Origin: Bacillota bacterium
GTDB taxonomy: Bacteria > Bacillota > Clostridia > Peptostreptococcales > Anaerovoracaceae
Length of the DNA: 64,000 nucleotides
Reading direction: 5' to 3'
Assembly: GCA_030536355.1 (NCBI GenBank)
Contig: JAUNQD010000004.1
Coordinates: forward strand, 1 to 64,000
Shown here: piece by piece, positions 54,557-62,949 of the stretch
Layout of the letters: every line of letters starts with the position of its first letter
Numbering within the stretch: position 1 is the first letter of the stretch
The notes under the pieces: model-generated
Database searches by the model: none
What the model saw: only the letters and a program-made list of their open reading frames with translations
What the model was told of the DNA's origin: nothing
Translations under genes and position numbers: made by a program

Positions 54557-55528
54557 CTAATGCCATGATTTAACGGTCACATATGCAGCATAATCATATT
54601 CTGCAATTTCCGGACAATAATTTCTTGCTTTCGGCCAAAACCCTGTACTCCCTAATGTATTTGTTATCTCCATATCCGGATTTTCATCAAATGCCACTAC
54701 ACAAATACCAATTTCCATATTAGGCCAATCTTTTTTCATCTTGGTTTTGGGAACATATATGGATCTATTGTATGTTTCCTGCCAATCCGGCAAATCATAT
54801 CCTTCGGGAGGGAACTTAAGCTTATCAAAATACTCCGCCATGTTAACATATTCATAAGTATCCCCTTCCAATAGAACTTTAAATTCAATACTCCCGGCAT
54901 CTTGATCATCTATCATAGCAATCATACCTTCTCCTGTATGTTCTCCCTCAAACGAGTAATCCAATATGATATCTTCATTGATCCGCTTCCCATCTTTGTA
55001 CCAATAACATCGCATCTGTATATGGTCATCCTCTTCGGACATATTGTACCTGTACAGATCAACATCTTTTCCTCTGAGTCGGTTTGCCATCAATGCTTCT
55101 GCACTGTCCTCAGGTAATAAGACTATACCTCCATCAAAAAAGCCGTCTTGGTCTTCATCGAATGCATTGGCAAAAGGACCAGCTACCATACTGAATAATA
55201 ATAATGTGATAGTTACAAGCAACAAGACGAGAAAGTTGGTTCTACGCCTACTTCTCTTACTGTCCGTCGCTATACTTATTATAGTTTCCTCTGACTTGGT
55301 GACGATCTCCATCTCTGTCAAATCTTCTCCTGCCAAAAATTCGTTGAGAGATATCCCAAGCGTCCCACACAGTTTCGTATATACCGAAACATCAGGCAAA
55401 CAAACTCCCCGTTCCCACTTGGAAACGGATTTGTCGCTCATATTCAGTTTCTCTGCCAACTGCAACTGAGTAAGCCCTAAAGCCTTCCTCTTCTCTGCGA
55501 TATATTTTCCTATTTTTTTCTGGTCCAT
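54557..55528 (-). CDS. Membrane-anchored XRE family regulator
   Basis: The 323-residue protein has an N-terminal helix-turn-helix (residues about 6-60; LGLTQLQLAEKLNMSDKSVSKWERG), a linker with basic residues, one membrane helix at about 98-117, and an extracytoplasmic domain of about 200 residues. This layout lets an outside signal reach the DNA-binding part. The ATG at 55528 has AGGAG 8 bp upstream; upstream starts are too near or lack a site. It probably regulates the second ABC operon that follows. Confidence 0.85.
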   Translation of the reverse strand: MDQKKIGKYIAEKRKALGLTQLQLAEKLNMSDKSVSKWERGVCLPDVSVYTKLCGTLGISLNEFLAGEDLTEMEIVTKSEETIISIATDSKRSRRRTNFLVLLLVTITLLLFSMVAGPFANAFDEDQDGFFDGGIVLLPEDSAEALMANRLRGKDVDLYRYNMSEEDDHIQMRCYWYKDGKRINEDIILDYSFEGEHTGEGMIAMIDDQDAGSIEFKVLLEGDTYEYVNMAEYFDKLKFPPEGYDLPDWQETYNRSIYVPKTKMKKDWPNMEIGICVVAFDENPDMEITNTLGSTGFWPKARNYCPEIAEYDYAAYVTVKSWH

Positions 55529-55608
55529 GTACATTTCTCCTAAATTGATAATAAAATTATATATTATGCTGCATATTCTTGACACCCCTCGGAAGTAGAA
55601 TCAAAGAA

Positions 55609-55634
55609 AAAAAGCATTCTCGCGAATGCTTTTT
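55609..55634. terminator. Bidirectional hairpin after the thioesterase gene
   Basis: A perfect 11-bp stem AAAAAGCATTC/GAATGCTTTTT with a TCGC loop is followed on the minus strand by TTTCTTTG. It ends the thioesterase transcript 31 bp after its stop. Confidence 0.9.
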
Positions 55635-55664
55635 ACATATTATCTATTTTGTTATTTGCGACAA

Positions 55665-56171
55665 TTAAAACAGAACACTTTCAGGATGATCCCTATCCGG
55701 AATATACATCACTTCATGGAGCTCACTTTCATTGATCTCGTGGTCATCTCGAACTGTAATAAAGTGACCGCTCGCTTCTGCAACGATTTCATCCTTCTCA
55801 TTGAGTATATATCCATCCACATGGATATGGCGTCCGCTTTTTACCATAGGCTTGGCGATTATCCTTATATCTTCTTCCGTAGGCAATGCTCTTAAATACT
55901 TGACCGTCAGCTCAACTGTCATCGCAAGATCTTCCTGATCGATGGTTGTAGCATACCATAGGACCTCATCAAAATATGTCGATATGATCCCGCCATGGAT
56001 CGTGTTTTCATAGCCTTGGTGACATTTCTTGGTTTTACATAACCCCACAGTAAAGTTGTCTTCTGTAACATACATGCGAAGTCCAACTCCTTCACTAGGC
56101 TCGTTATGTGTTGCAAAACAATTCATATCCAGCGGTATTATTTTCTTGATTTTGTGTTCTGTTACTTGCAT
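55665..56171 (-). CDS. PaaI-type hot-dog thioesterase
   Basis: The 168-residue protein has the hot-dog thioesterase pattern HGGIISTYFDEVLWYATT near residue 59-76, where the aspartate or glutamate is the usual catalytic residue, and a basic N terminus. Such enzymes hydrolyse acyl-CoA or aryl-CoA thioesters. The ribosome site is weak: AAGGAA is about 15 bp upstream. It is 11 bp behind the gene for a small protein. The substrate is unknown. Confidence 0.82.
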   Translation of the reverse strand: MQVTEHKIKKIIPLDMNCFATHNEPSEGVGLRMYVTEDNFTVGLCKTKKCHQGYENTIHGGIISTYFDEVLWYATTIDQEDLAMTVELTVKYLRALPTEEDIRIIAKPMVKSGRHIHVDGYILNEKDEIVAEASGHFITVRDDHEINESELHEVMYIPDRDHPESVLF

Positions 56172-56182
56172 GTTGTATTATC

Positions 56183-56392
56183 TTATTCCTTTTCCTTGTT
56201 CTTTTTTATCATCTGCTTGAAAAATCCGGGTGCGCTTTTCCATGAGTCATCCATACGGGCATACGTATTAGTACTGCCTGCACCTTTTGGATTTATGGCC
56301 GGCATCTCTTTCAGCCCCTTTTCCCTGCGTTCTTCGTTCCACTCTTCATGCAGGTTGCTGCTGGATAAGATTTTTTCATCATTCTTTATCAT
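56183..56392 (-). CDS. Small conserved-looking protein of unknown function
   Basis: The 69-residue, hydrophilic protein has a tail KGAGSTNTYARMDDSWKSA followed by a lysine-rich end, and no helix or metal motif. AGGAGAGG lies 6 bp before the ATG, which supports translation. It lies between the metallophosphoesterase gene (28 bp) and the thioesterase gene (11 bp) on the same strand. I do not recognise a family. Confidence 0.6.
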   Translation of the reverse strand: MIKNDEKILSSSNLHEEWNEERREKGLKEMPAINPKGAGSTNTYARMDDSWKSAPGFFKQMIKKNKEKE

Positions 56393-56420
56393 ATCATCCT
56401 CTCCTTATTCATCTTCAGCT

Positions 56421-57281
56421 TTATCGATCACTTCGCTTTTCCAAAACCACCAACCCCACTTCAGGTCTGTTATTTATCCTCCAAGGGAACAAACTGTTTC
56501 CTATGCCCCTGCTTACTACCATCTGTGTGTTTTCCTTTTCATATATCCCTTCGTAATACTCAGGAAATAGTCCTTCACCGGGAGAGATCACTCCGCCTAT
56601 AAAAGGAAACTTTATCTGTCCTCCATGTGCATGCCCCGTGAGAACCAGATCAGCTGTGCTTTGCACATAGGTATCCATCAGCTCCGACCTGTGCGATAAC
56701 AAAACAGTATATCCGTCGCTGCTCTCTAGTAGTCCGGTAAGCGACTTCTCCATTACCATATACGGTTCTTCCGTCTGCGGGTCCATCGTAAACATTGGAT
56801 CATCAACACCGGCGATAGTAATGTGTTCCCCATCCTTTTCAAGCCGCATTTTCTTATTATCAAGGATAGTTACACCTGCTTCATACATGGCTTCCTTCAG
56901 CTTGCTATATTCCTCTATCCTCTGTTCGTGATTTCCGGTCACATAATAGCAAGGAGCTATCTTCACAACTTCTTCGATAAAATCAACAGCCACGTCGACA
57001 TCAGTCCTTCGAGAATCTATCAAATCGCCTGTGATGGCGATGATGTCCGGCTTGGCTTCTTCTATCATCTCAAGCAGCTTCTCATTATCTTCACCCATTT
57101 CAGTATTATGAAGATCCGAAATGTGGATCATCCTGAAGCCATCAAATGACTTAGGCAAAGCATCCGATTCTATCCTGTATGTATTCAGTTCCAAAGCTTT
57201 ATTGCACCACGTTCCATATGTTATGAACACGGCAGCTAAAACTGCCAAAATCACTATGATCATTCTGATTCTCTTCCTCAC
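56421..57281 (-). CDS. Membrane-anchored metallophosphoesterase (YkuE/YaeI-like)
   Basis: The 286-residue protein has one N-terminal helix (about residues 6-25) and a calcineurin-like phosphoesterase domain: D56 and H58 (HISDLHN), D86 (TGDLID), N117-H118 (TGNHEQ) and GHAHGGQ near residue 223 bind two metals. The anchored layout is like YkuE and YaeI, thought to act on lipid-linked phosphates, though the substrate is not fixed. It starts with GTG overlapping the upstream ATPase stop (GTGA), so it is translationally coupled to it. Confidence 0.85.
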   Translation of the reverse strand: MRKRIRMIIVILAVLAAVFITYGTWCNKALELNTYRIESDALPKSFDGFRMIHISDLHNTEMGEDNEKLLEMIEEAKPDIIAITGDLIDSRRTDVDVAVDFIEEVVKIAPCYYVTGNHEQRIEEYSKLKEAMYEAGVTILDNKKMRLEKDGEHITIAGVDDPMFTMDPQTEEPYMVMEKSLTGLLESSDGYTVLLSHRSELMDTYVQSTADLVLTGHAHGGQIKFPFIGGVISPGEGLFPEYYEGIYEKENTQMVVSRGIGNSLFPWRINNRPEVGLVVLEKRSDR

Positions 57282-57979
57282 AACACTCTCCCCAATATCT
57301 GTTTCCTGTCTTCTATAAACATCTTCGTGATCTGATAACTGCCCGTTTCCTCATATTCACACGAATGTATCTTTCCGTCGTCAAACGACAGTATCTCCGC
57401 TCCCGGGATCCCAAGCAAAATCGGTGAATGAGTCGCTATTATAAATTGTGCCCCTTCTTTGGCACACTCGTATATCTCCAGTAAAAGAGTCAGCTGTCTC
57501 TGAGGTGAAAGTGCCGCCTCCGGCTCGTCAAGTATAAATACCCCGTCTCCTCTCATCTGATCCTGCGCCAGTGCCAGAAAGCTCTCGCCGTGAGACTTCT
57601 TATGATATTCCCGAGATATATCGGCATATTCCTCTTCCTTAGTCGCAACATTATAGAAACTTTCCGCCCTCAAAAAATATCCGCTCCAAGCCCTCCTGTA
57701 ACCTCTCACCAGTCTTATCGCTTCATGCAGTTCCGAGTGAGAATCATAAGTTGAGAAATTATAATTCTTCGTTCCGCCTTCAGGATTGAATCCGTAAGCT
57801 ACAGCTATCGCCTCCAGAAGCGTCGACTTGCCGCTTCCGTTTTCTCCCGTAAAGATCGTGATCGGCTTGCAAAGCTGCAGGCTTTGCATATTCTTAAGGA
57901 CTTCTATTCGTCTCAGGTAACTGTCTTCAGAGATCTCATCCCAATCTATCGATATGCTTTGTATGAATAAGTCGTTCAT
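57278..57979 (-). CDS. AAA/ABC-like predicted ATPase (COG3910-type)
   Basis: The 233-residue soluble ATPase has Walker A GENGSGKST at residues 45-53 and Walker B VFILDEPEAALSPQRQ near 147-162, then THSPILLGIPGAEILSF. It has no helicase or permease partner, and resembles single-domain predicted ATPases with SMC-like features. Its function is unknown. A GAGGAC site precedes the ATG. The next gene, for a metallophosphoesterase, overlaps its stop. Confidence 0.85.
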   Translation of the reverse strand: MNDLFIQSISIDWDEISEDSYLRRIEVLKNMQSLQLCKPITIFTGENGSGKSTLLEAIAVAYGFNPEGGTKNYNFSTYDSHSELHEAIRLVRGYRRAWSGYFLRAESFYNVATKEEEYADISREYHKKSHGESFLALAQDQMRGDGVFILDEPEAALSPQRQLTLLLEIYECAKEGAQFIIATHSPILLGIPGAEILSFDDGKIHSCEYEETGSYQITKMFIEDRKQILGRVL

Positions 57980-58078
57980 ATTTTGTCCTCAACATATTAG
58001 AATATGAATGCTAATTTTTCGAAATTATCTGTTAATTTTATTATATCATATCTCTTCCTACACCGCATTATTTATAAC

Positions 58079-58109
58079 AAAAAAGCAACACCTATTCAGG
58101 TGCTGCTTT
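58079..58109 (-). terminator. Terminator of the glycogen operon
   Basis: On the minus strand AAAGCAGCACCT pairs with AGGTGTTGCTTT with one G-U pair and a four-base loop, followed by six T, 2 bp after the fusion gene stop. Confidence 0.9.
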
Positions 58110-58111
58110 AG

Positions 58112-61100
58112 CTATCTCTCATGTTTCTCAACAAGCTTTCTCATCTTCTCGCAAAGCTCAGTACTTGCCCATCCTTCAGGTGCTCGCCACTGCCAGTTTC
58201 CTTCGGCAAGTCCCGGGATATTCATGCGACTATCATCGTCCAGCCCTAAAATATCCTGAAGCGGCAGTATCACCCATGGGGATTTTGAGCTATATAGCTC
58301 TTCGATGATTTGATCCGAAGTTTCTGTGATATCATTTTCCTCTATCCAGCCAACCAGCGTCTGGTTATCGTGTGTACCGGAATAGAGGATCTTAGTCGCT
58401 GCTTTATCGTCATCCAATGCCTTTATCTCGTCTGCTGAGAACTGATATACCAGCATTCCCGGACAGCCGGTCAACTTAAGCAAGTCGTGTACTTGATTAT
58501 CAAGTGTTCCCAGATCTTCAGCCAGGAAAGGCACGCGGCCGAGTCGTGCTTCAAGGAAGTCAAAGAATTCCTTTCCTACTCCCGGCAGCCACCATCCATC
58601 ACGAGGCTTACCGCCACGCAGGATAGCGAAAAATGCCGCGAAGCTTCTGAAGTGATCCAGTCTGATATAGTCATATTGTTCCATCGCTCTTTTGACTCGC
58701 TTCAGCCACCATTCGTAATCATTGGCCTTAAGTGATGCCCAGTCATAAAGCGGGTTGCCCCAGTGCTGGCCATCTTCACTGAAGTAGTCAGGCGGTACAC
58801 CGGCACCAACTAACGGATATCCGTCTTCACCCAGCAGGAACACGTCTCTGTGCGCCCAGGTATCTGCACTGTCGACAGCTGCATATATAGGGATATCACC
58901 GATCACTGAAATGCCCTTGCTGTTAGCGTGAACCTTGACTTCCTTCCACCTGCGATCAAATATAAACTGGTTTTTCTTGATGACTTCAAGCTCGTCTTTT
59001 CTGCCGAGTCTCCACTTGTCCAGATCCTTTCTGTCACGTTCAGCTTCAGGCCACTGCTGCCATGGTTTGCCGCCAAGGCTTCTCTTTATAAATGTATAAA
59101 GTGCATAGTCTTCCAGCCAGTAGCTTTCTCTTTCGCAAAAGCGCTCATATTCGTCCTTATCTATGTATTCTGCCGCTGCAGTTCTTCCTGCCAGCTTGCT
59201 GTTTCCTGCAAACACTGCAGGGCTTGAGTATGGCGAGTCGGTATCTTCGTCAGCAGGACTTAGCGGCAGTATTTGCCACAATTTCTGTCCCATCGATGCC
59301 AGATCATCTATGAATCCTTCTGCACCATCAAGGCTTCCCGACGGCAGTGATGATACATGACAAAGCACACCGGCACTGCGTTCCATCTGAAGTCGCTGTG
59401 GTTTCTTCTTGCTGCAGTAATACAGCTTAGTTGATACAGGCGGCAATTCTACATTGATGTTGTGTCGCAATGTCTCTACAATATCTACTGCTTCATCTTT
59501 CCATAGTTCGATCTCTTCTGAATCCATAAGTTCCAGCACATATTCAGTTCCTTCAGGGAATTCGATCTCAGCTGTTACAGAACCAAATATATGGCGATTA
59601 GCAACTGCTATTATTGCTTCATCGTCCCAAAACCTCTCACATATGAATATATGCTCCCCTTGGGATTCAAATCTATATGCACCTTCTGTCAGCACAGGAT
59701 ACTGTTTTCTTATCTGTGCCAGCATCCTATAATGAGCCATCAGTTCTTCGTCTTCCCTGCTCCACGGATAGGTAGCTCTGTTGTATGGATCTTCATATCC
59801 TTGTACGCCTGCTTCATCACCATAGTACAAGCACGGTACACCCGGCAGTATATACTGTATCAGTGACAGGACCTTCATCCTATTCTTTGCAAGCCACATC
59901 TTATCATCAGGGATACGATGATTTTTCTTATCTTCACATGTTTCCGGCGCATCGCTCAGTATGGTCAGCGTCCTTGCTCTGTCATGGCTTCCTATCAAGT
60001 TCAAAGCGCCATAGAAATTCTCAGGCGGATAATTTTCTGCAAGGCTGTTCAATCGTCTCACTGCAGCCTGTGCATCGCTTCTGCCCAGCATATAATCCAT
60101 CAAAATGTCACGAACCGGATAGTTCATAGTTGAATCCAGTTCATCACCCATGAAGTAACGACGCTGCACATCATAGCTCACCTTATTGCTGGCATCTTCC
60201 CAGACTTCTCCCATGAGAAGACCCTCAGGATCTACATCCTTAACAGTCTTCCTGATACCTGCAATGAAGTCATCCGGTAGCTCATCCGCCACATCCAGCC
60301 TCCAGCCTGAAGCACCGGCACGCAGCCATTTGGCGACCACACTGTCATCCCCACCATATATGAATTTTCTATATGAAGGTTCGTTTTCTTCAACATTAGG
60401 CAGATCACCTACGCCCCACCAGCAGTCGTATTTGTCAGGGAATTCCTCGAACCTATACCAGTTATAATAAGGTGATTCGGGTCCTGCACAGGCACCGAGT
60501 CTTCTCGGATCTTTGCTGTCGGCATCGCCATAATTACCGAACTGATCGAAATACTTGCTGTCTGCTCCCGTATGATTGAACACACCGTCGAGGATCACTC
60601 TGATACCCAGCTTGCGAGCATCATCACATAATGCTTTGAAATCCTCTTCAGTCCCGAATCCGGGATCTATCATCATATAATCAGCCGTATCATACTTATG
60701 ATTACTCGATGCCAGGAAAACAGGATTGAGGTATATCGCACCCGCACCCATGCTCTTGATATAAAACAGCTTTTCTCTTATCCCCTGCAAAGTCCCACCG
60801 AAGAACGGCCAGTGAGTCACCTCGCCCTTTTCATTTTTCACATAGTACGGCAGCCCATACCAATCCTCTTCGACCACGCGCTGTGCACCTTTCCAGGTCG
60901 GCTCGCCAGCAGGATTTTCAGCACTTCCTGCGATCTCGCGTCTGGATTTCTCCACAGCCTGCTGCTTTTCTCGCCAGTCTTCATCTCGGGCAAATCTGTC
61001 AGGAAAGATCTGATAAACGATGGCGTCCTTGTACCACTTCGGAACAGGAGTATCCTTATATACCGTTATCTGAAACGCCGGCGGCTCATATCCATACAGC

Positions 61101-61489
61101 TGTCCCTCGCCGCCAAGCCTATCTTCATTATTACCGTAATAGAATTTCCTGCAGCTTGTCGTATCGCTGCCGTCGCCGGCCTCTAGAATGAAGTAATACC
61201 AGCAAAGGTCCGCCTCCTCGGAAGGTGTCAGCGATACGCGAAAAAGACAGGCGTCTCCTTCTATGGTCTTTTCCATAGGGATAAGCCTGCCGCCTTTTGT
61301 CGTCTGCCAAAGGTACACTTTGCAGGACAGGCCATCAAGCCTGCCTGCCGTATCAAGTTCGTCTCCCTCTGCTTCAATGCCAAATGGCATTTCCGCTCTT
61401 ATGCAAAGTTCAACTATTTCATTTTCCTTAAGTGCGCCTGTCGGCTTTCTGTATCGGATGTCCTGTGAATCATGATAACATCTGATCAT
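58112..61489 (-). CDS. GH13 alpha-glucan hydrolase fused to GH77 4-alpha-glucanotransferase
   Basis: This 1125-residue protein joins two enzymes of alpha-glucan breakdown. Residues 1 to about 150 are a carbohydrate-binding-like N domain. About 150 to 690 is a neopullulanase or maltodextrin-type GH13 barrel: nucleophile D399 (GWRLDVAD), acid E428 (MGEVWED) and D503 (GSHDRA). From about 700 on it is a MalQ-type GH77: D945 (IRLDHFR), E991 (FLAEDLG) and D1041 (GTHDNQT). All six catalytic residues are present, so both halves look active. It follows glgA by 14 bp and ends at a terminator. It probably degrades or remodels glycogen and maltodextrins in the cytoplasm, since no signal peptide is seen. 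Confidence 0.93.
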   Translation of the reverse strand: MIRCYHDSQDIRYRKPTGALKENEIVELCIRAEMPFGIEAEGDELDTAGRLDGLSCKVYLWQTTKGGRLIPMEKTIEGDACLFRVSLTPSEEADLCWYYFILEAGDGSDTTSCRKFYYGNNEDRLGGEGQLYGYEPPAFQITVYKDTPVPKWYKDAIVYQIFPDRFARDEDWREKQQAVEKSRREIAGSAENPAGEPTWKGAQRVVEEDWYGLPYYVKNEKGEVTHWPFFGGTLQGIREKLFYIKSMGAGAIYLNPVFLASSNHKYDTADYMMIDPGFGTEEDFKALCDDARKLGIRVILDGVFNHTGADSKYFDQFGNYGDADSKDPRRLGACAGPESPYYNWYRFEEFPDKYDCWWGVGDLPNVEENEPSYRKFIYGGDDSVVAKWLRAGASGWRLDVADELPDDFIAGIRKTVKDVDPEGLLMGEVWEDASNKVSYDVQRRYFMGDELDSTMNYPVRDILMDYMLGRSDAQAAVRRLNSLAENYPPENFYGALNLIGSHDRARTLTILSDAPETCEDKKNHRIPDDKMWLAKNRMKVLSLIQYILPGVPCLYYGDEAGVQGYEDPYNRATYPWSREDEELMAHYRMLAQIRKQYPVLTEGAYRFESQGEHIFICERFWDDEAIIAVANRHIFGSVTAEIEFPEGTEYVLELMDSEEIELWKDEAVDIVETLRHNINVELPPVSTKLYYCSKKKPQRLQMERSAGVLCHVSSLPSGSLDGAEGFIDDLASMGQKLWQILPLSPADEDTDSPYSSPAVFAGNSKLAGRTAAAEYIDKDEYERFCERESYWLEDYALYTFIKRSLGGKPWQQWPEAERDRKDLDKWRLGRKDELEVIKKNQFIFDRRWKEVKVHANSKGISVIGDIPIYAAVDSADTWAHRDVFLLGEDGYPLVGAGVPPDYFSEDGQHWGNPLYDWASLKANDYEWWLKRVKRAMEQYDYIRLDHFRSFAAFFAILRGGKPRDGWWLPGVGKEFFDFLEARLGRVPFLAEDLGTLDNQVHDLLKLTGCPGMLVYQFSADEIKALDDDKAATKILYSGTHDNQTLVGWIEENDITETSDQIIEELYSSKSPWVILPLQDILGLDDDSRMNIPGLAEGNWQWRAPEGWASTELCEKMRKLVEKHER

Positions 61490-61503
61490 AAAGTTTAGCT
61501 CTC

Positions 61504-62940
61504 CTAAATCAGTTCTTCATATAATTCTATATAGCTCTTCGCAGAATTCTTCCACGAGAAATCTTTCTTCATGGCATACTTCACGAGAGCATCCCATCTC
61601 TTCTTGTCGTTTCTGTATATCTCTGCCGCGTCCTTGATAGCGAACAGCAGCTCATGAGCATTGAAATCAGGGAATGCGAATCCGCATCCTTCAGGGTTAC
61701 CATCCCTGCAGTCTATAACGGTATCTTTGAGGCCTCCTGTCTGACGCACGATAGGAAGTGTTCCGTATCTCATGGCTATCATCTGTGAAAGGCCGCACGG
61801 TTCAAACCTTGACGGCATCAGCAGCATATCTGCTCCCGCATAGAATCTGGCACTAAGTCCCAGATCAAATTTAATACATGCTCTCATCTTGTCAGGCATC
61901 AGGTTCTCAAAGTGTTTGAATGCATCCTCGTAATCCTTGTCACCTACTCCCAGTATCGCTATCTGAACATCTTCTGCCAGAAGTTCTTCCAGTATGAAGG
62001 TTATAAGATCGAGACCTTTCTGTTCTGTCAGCCTGCTGATAAGAACAATGAGAGGTACATCAGGATCTACAGCGAGGCCAAGTTCTTCCTGAAGTGCCGC
62101 CTTGTTGGCAGACTTGCCTGCCTTGAAAGTGGTAGAGTTATATTTCTGGACTATGTTCTTATCTCTTCCCGGTGAATGCTTGTACACATCGATACCATTA
62201 AGGATACCGCTGAGGACTTCATGTCTTCTAAGGAATATATCTTCCATATCTTCACCGTACCAGGAAGTGCAGATTTCTTCGGCATAAGTCGGACTTACAG
62301 TAGTAAGCCTGTCGCTGTAGTTGAGTGCACCTTTCATGAAATTGATGGCATCTCCATATTTAAGCTGATCTGCTGCATTTTTCACATCGTGAAGCCCCAG
62401 GACATCTCCCAGCATATATCCTGAATATATTCCCTGGAATTTCAAGTTGTGTACTGAAAATACAGTCTTGATTTTTTTGTATTCTTCAAGCTCCATGTAA
62501 TGCTCTCTCAAGAATACCGGTATCATAGCAGTATGCCAGTCGTTACAATGGATCACATCAGGGAAGAATCCCGGTATGTGCTGCAGGCACTCGAGGACAG
62601 CCTTACTGAAATATGCTATCCTTTCGCCATCGTCTCCGTAACCGTAAGGATTTTCGCGCTTGAAATAATATTCATTATCTATGAAATAATAAGTGACGCC
62701 TTTTTCTTTGAGCATCTCTACTCCGCAGTACTGATTTCTCCATCCGAGAGGTACTGTACATTCAGCCACCTTCTTCATGCGCTTTCTGTACTGCTCAGGG
62801 ATAGTGTGGAGCTTAGGCAAGATGACGCGCATATCCACGCCTTCCTTACATATCGCTGCAGGAAGTGATCCGCCTACATCGCCCAGGCCGCCCGTCTTGA
62901 TAAAAGGGTCAGCTTCAAAAATTGCGTACAAAACGTTCAT
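61504..62940 (-). CDS. glgA: Glycogen synthase
   Basis: GlgA extends glycogen from ADP-glucose. The 478-residue length is normal for the GT5 family. The opening AIFEADPFIKTGGLGDVGGSLP carries the KTGGL nucleotide-binding motif, and SRFEPCGLSQMIAMRYGTLPIVR near residue 375 is the C-terminal substrate motif. AGGAG precedes the ATG. It lies 9 bp after glgD and 14 bp before the GH13-GH77 gene. Confidence 0.97.
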   Translation of the reverse strand: MNVLYAIFEADPFIKTGGLGDVGGSLPAAICKEGVDMRVILPKLHTIPEQYRKRMKKVAECTVPLGWRNQYCGVEMLKEKGVTYYFIDNEYYFKRENPYGYGDDGERIAYFSKAVLECLQHIPGFFPDVIHCNDWHTAMIPVFLREHYMELEEYKKIKTVFSVHNLKFQGIYSGYMLGDVLGLHDVKNAADQLKYGDAINFMKGALNYSDRLTTVSPTYAEEICTSWYGEDMEDIFLRRHEVLSGILNGIDVYKHSPGRDKNIVQKYNSTTFKAGKSANKAALQEELGLAVDPDVPLIVLISRLTEQKGLDLITFILEELLAEDVQIAILGVGDKDYEDAFKHFENLMPDKMRACIKFDLGLSARFYAGADMLLMPSRFEPCGLSQMIAMRYGTLPIVRQTGGLKDTVIDCRDGNPEGCGFAFPDFNAHELLFAIKDAAEIYRNDKKRWDALVKYAMKKDFSWKNSAKSYIELYEELI

Positions 62941-62949
62941 GTTTTTCTC

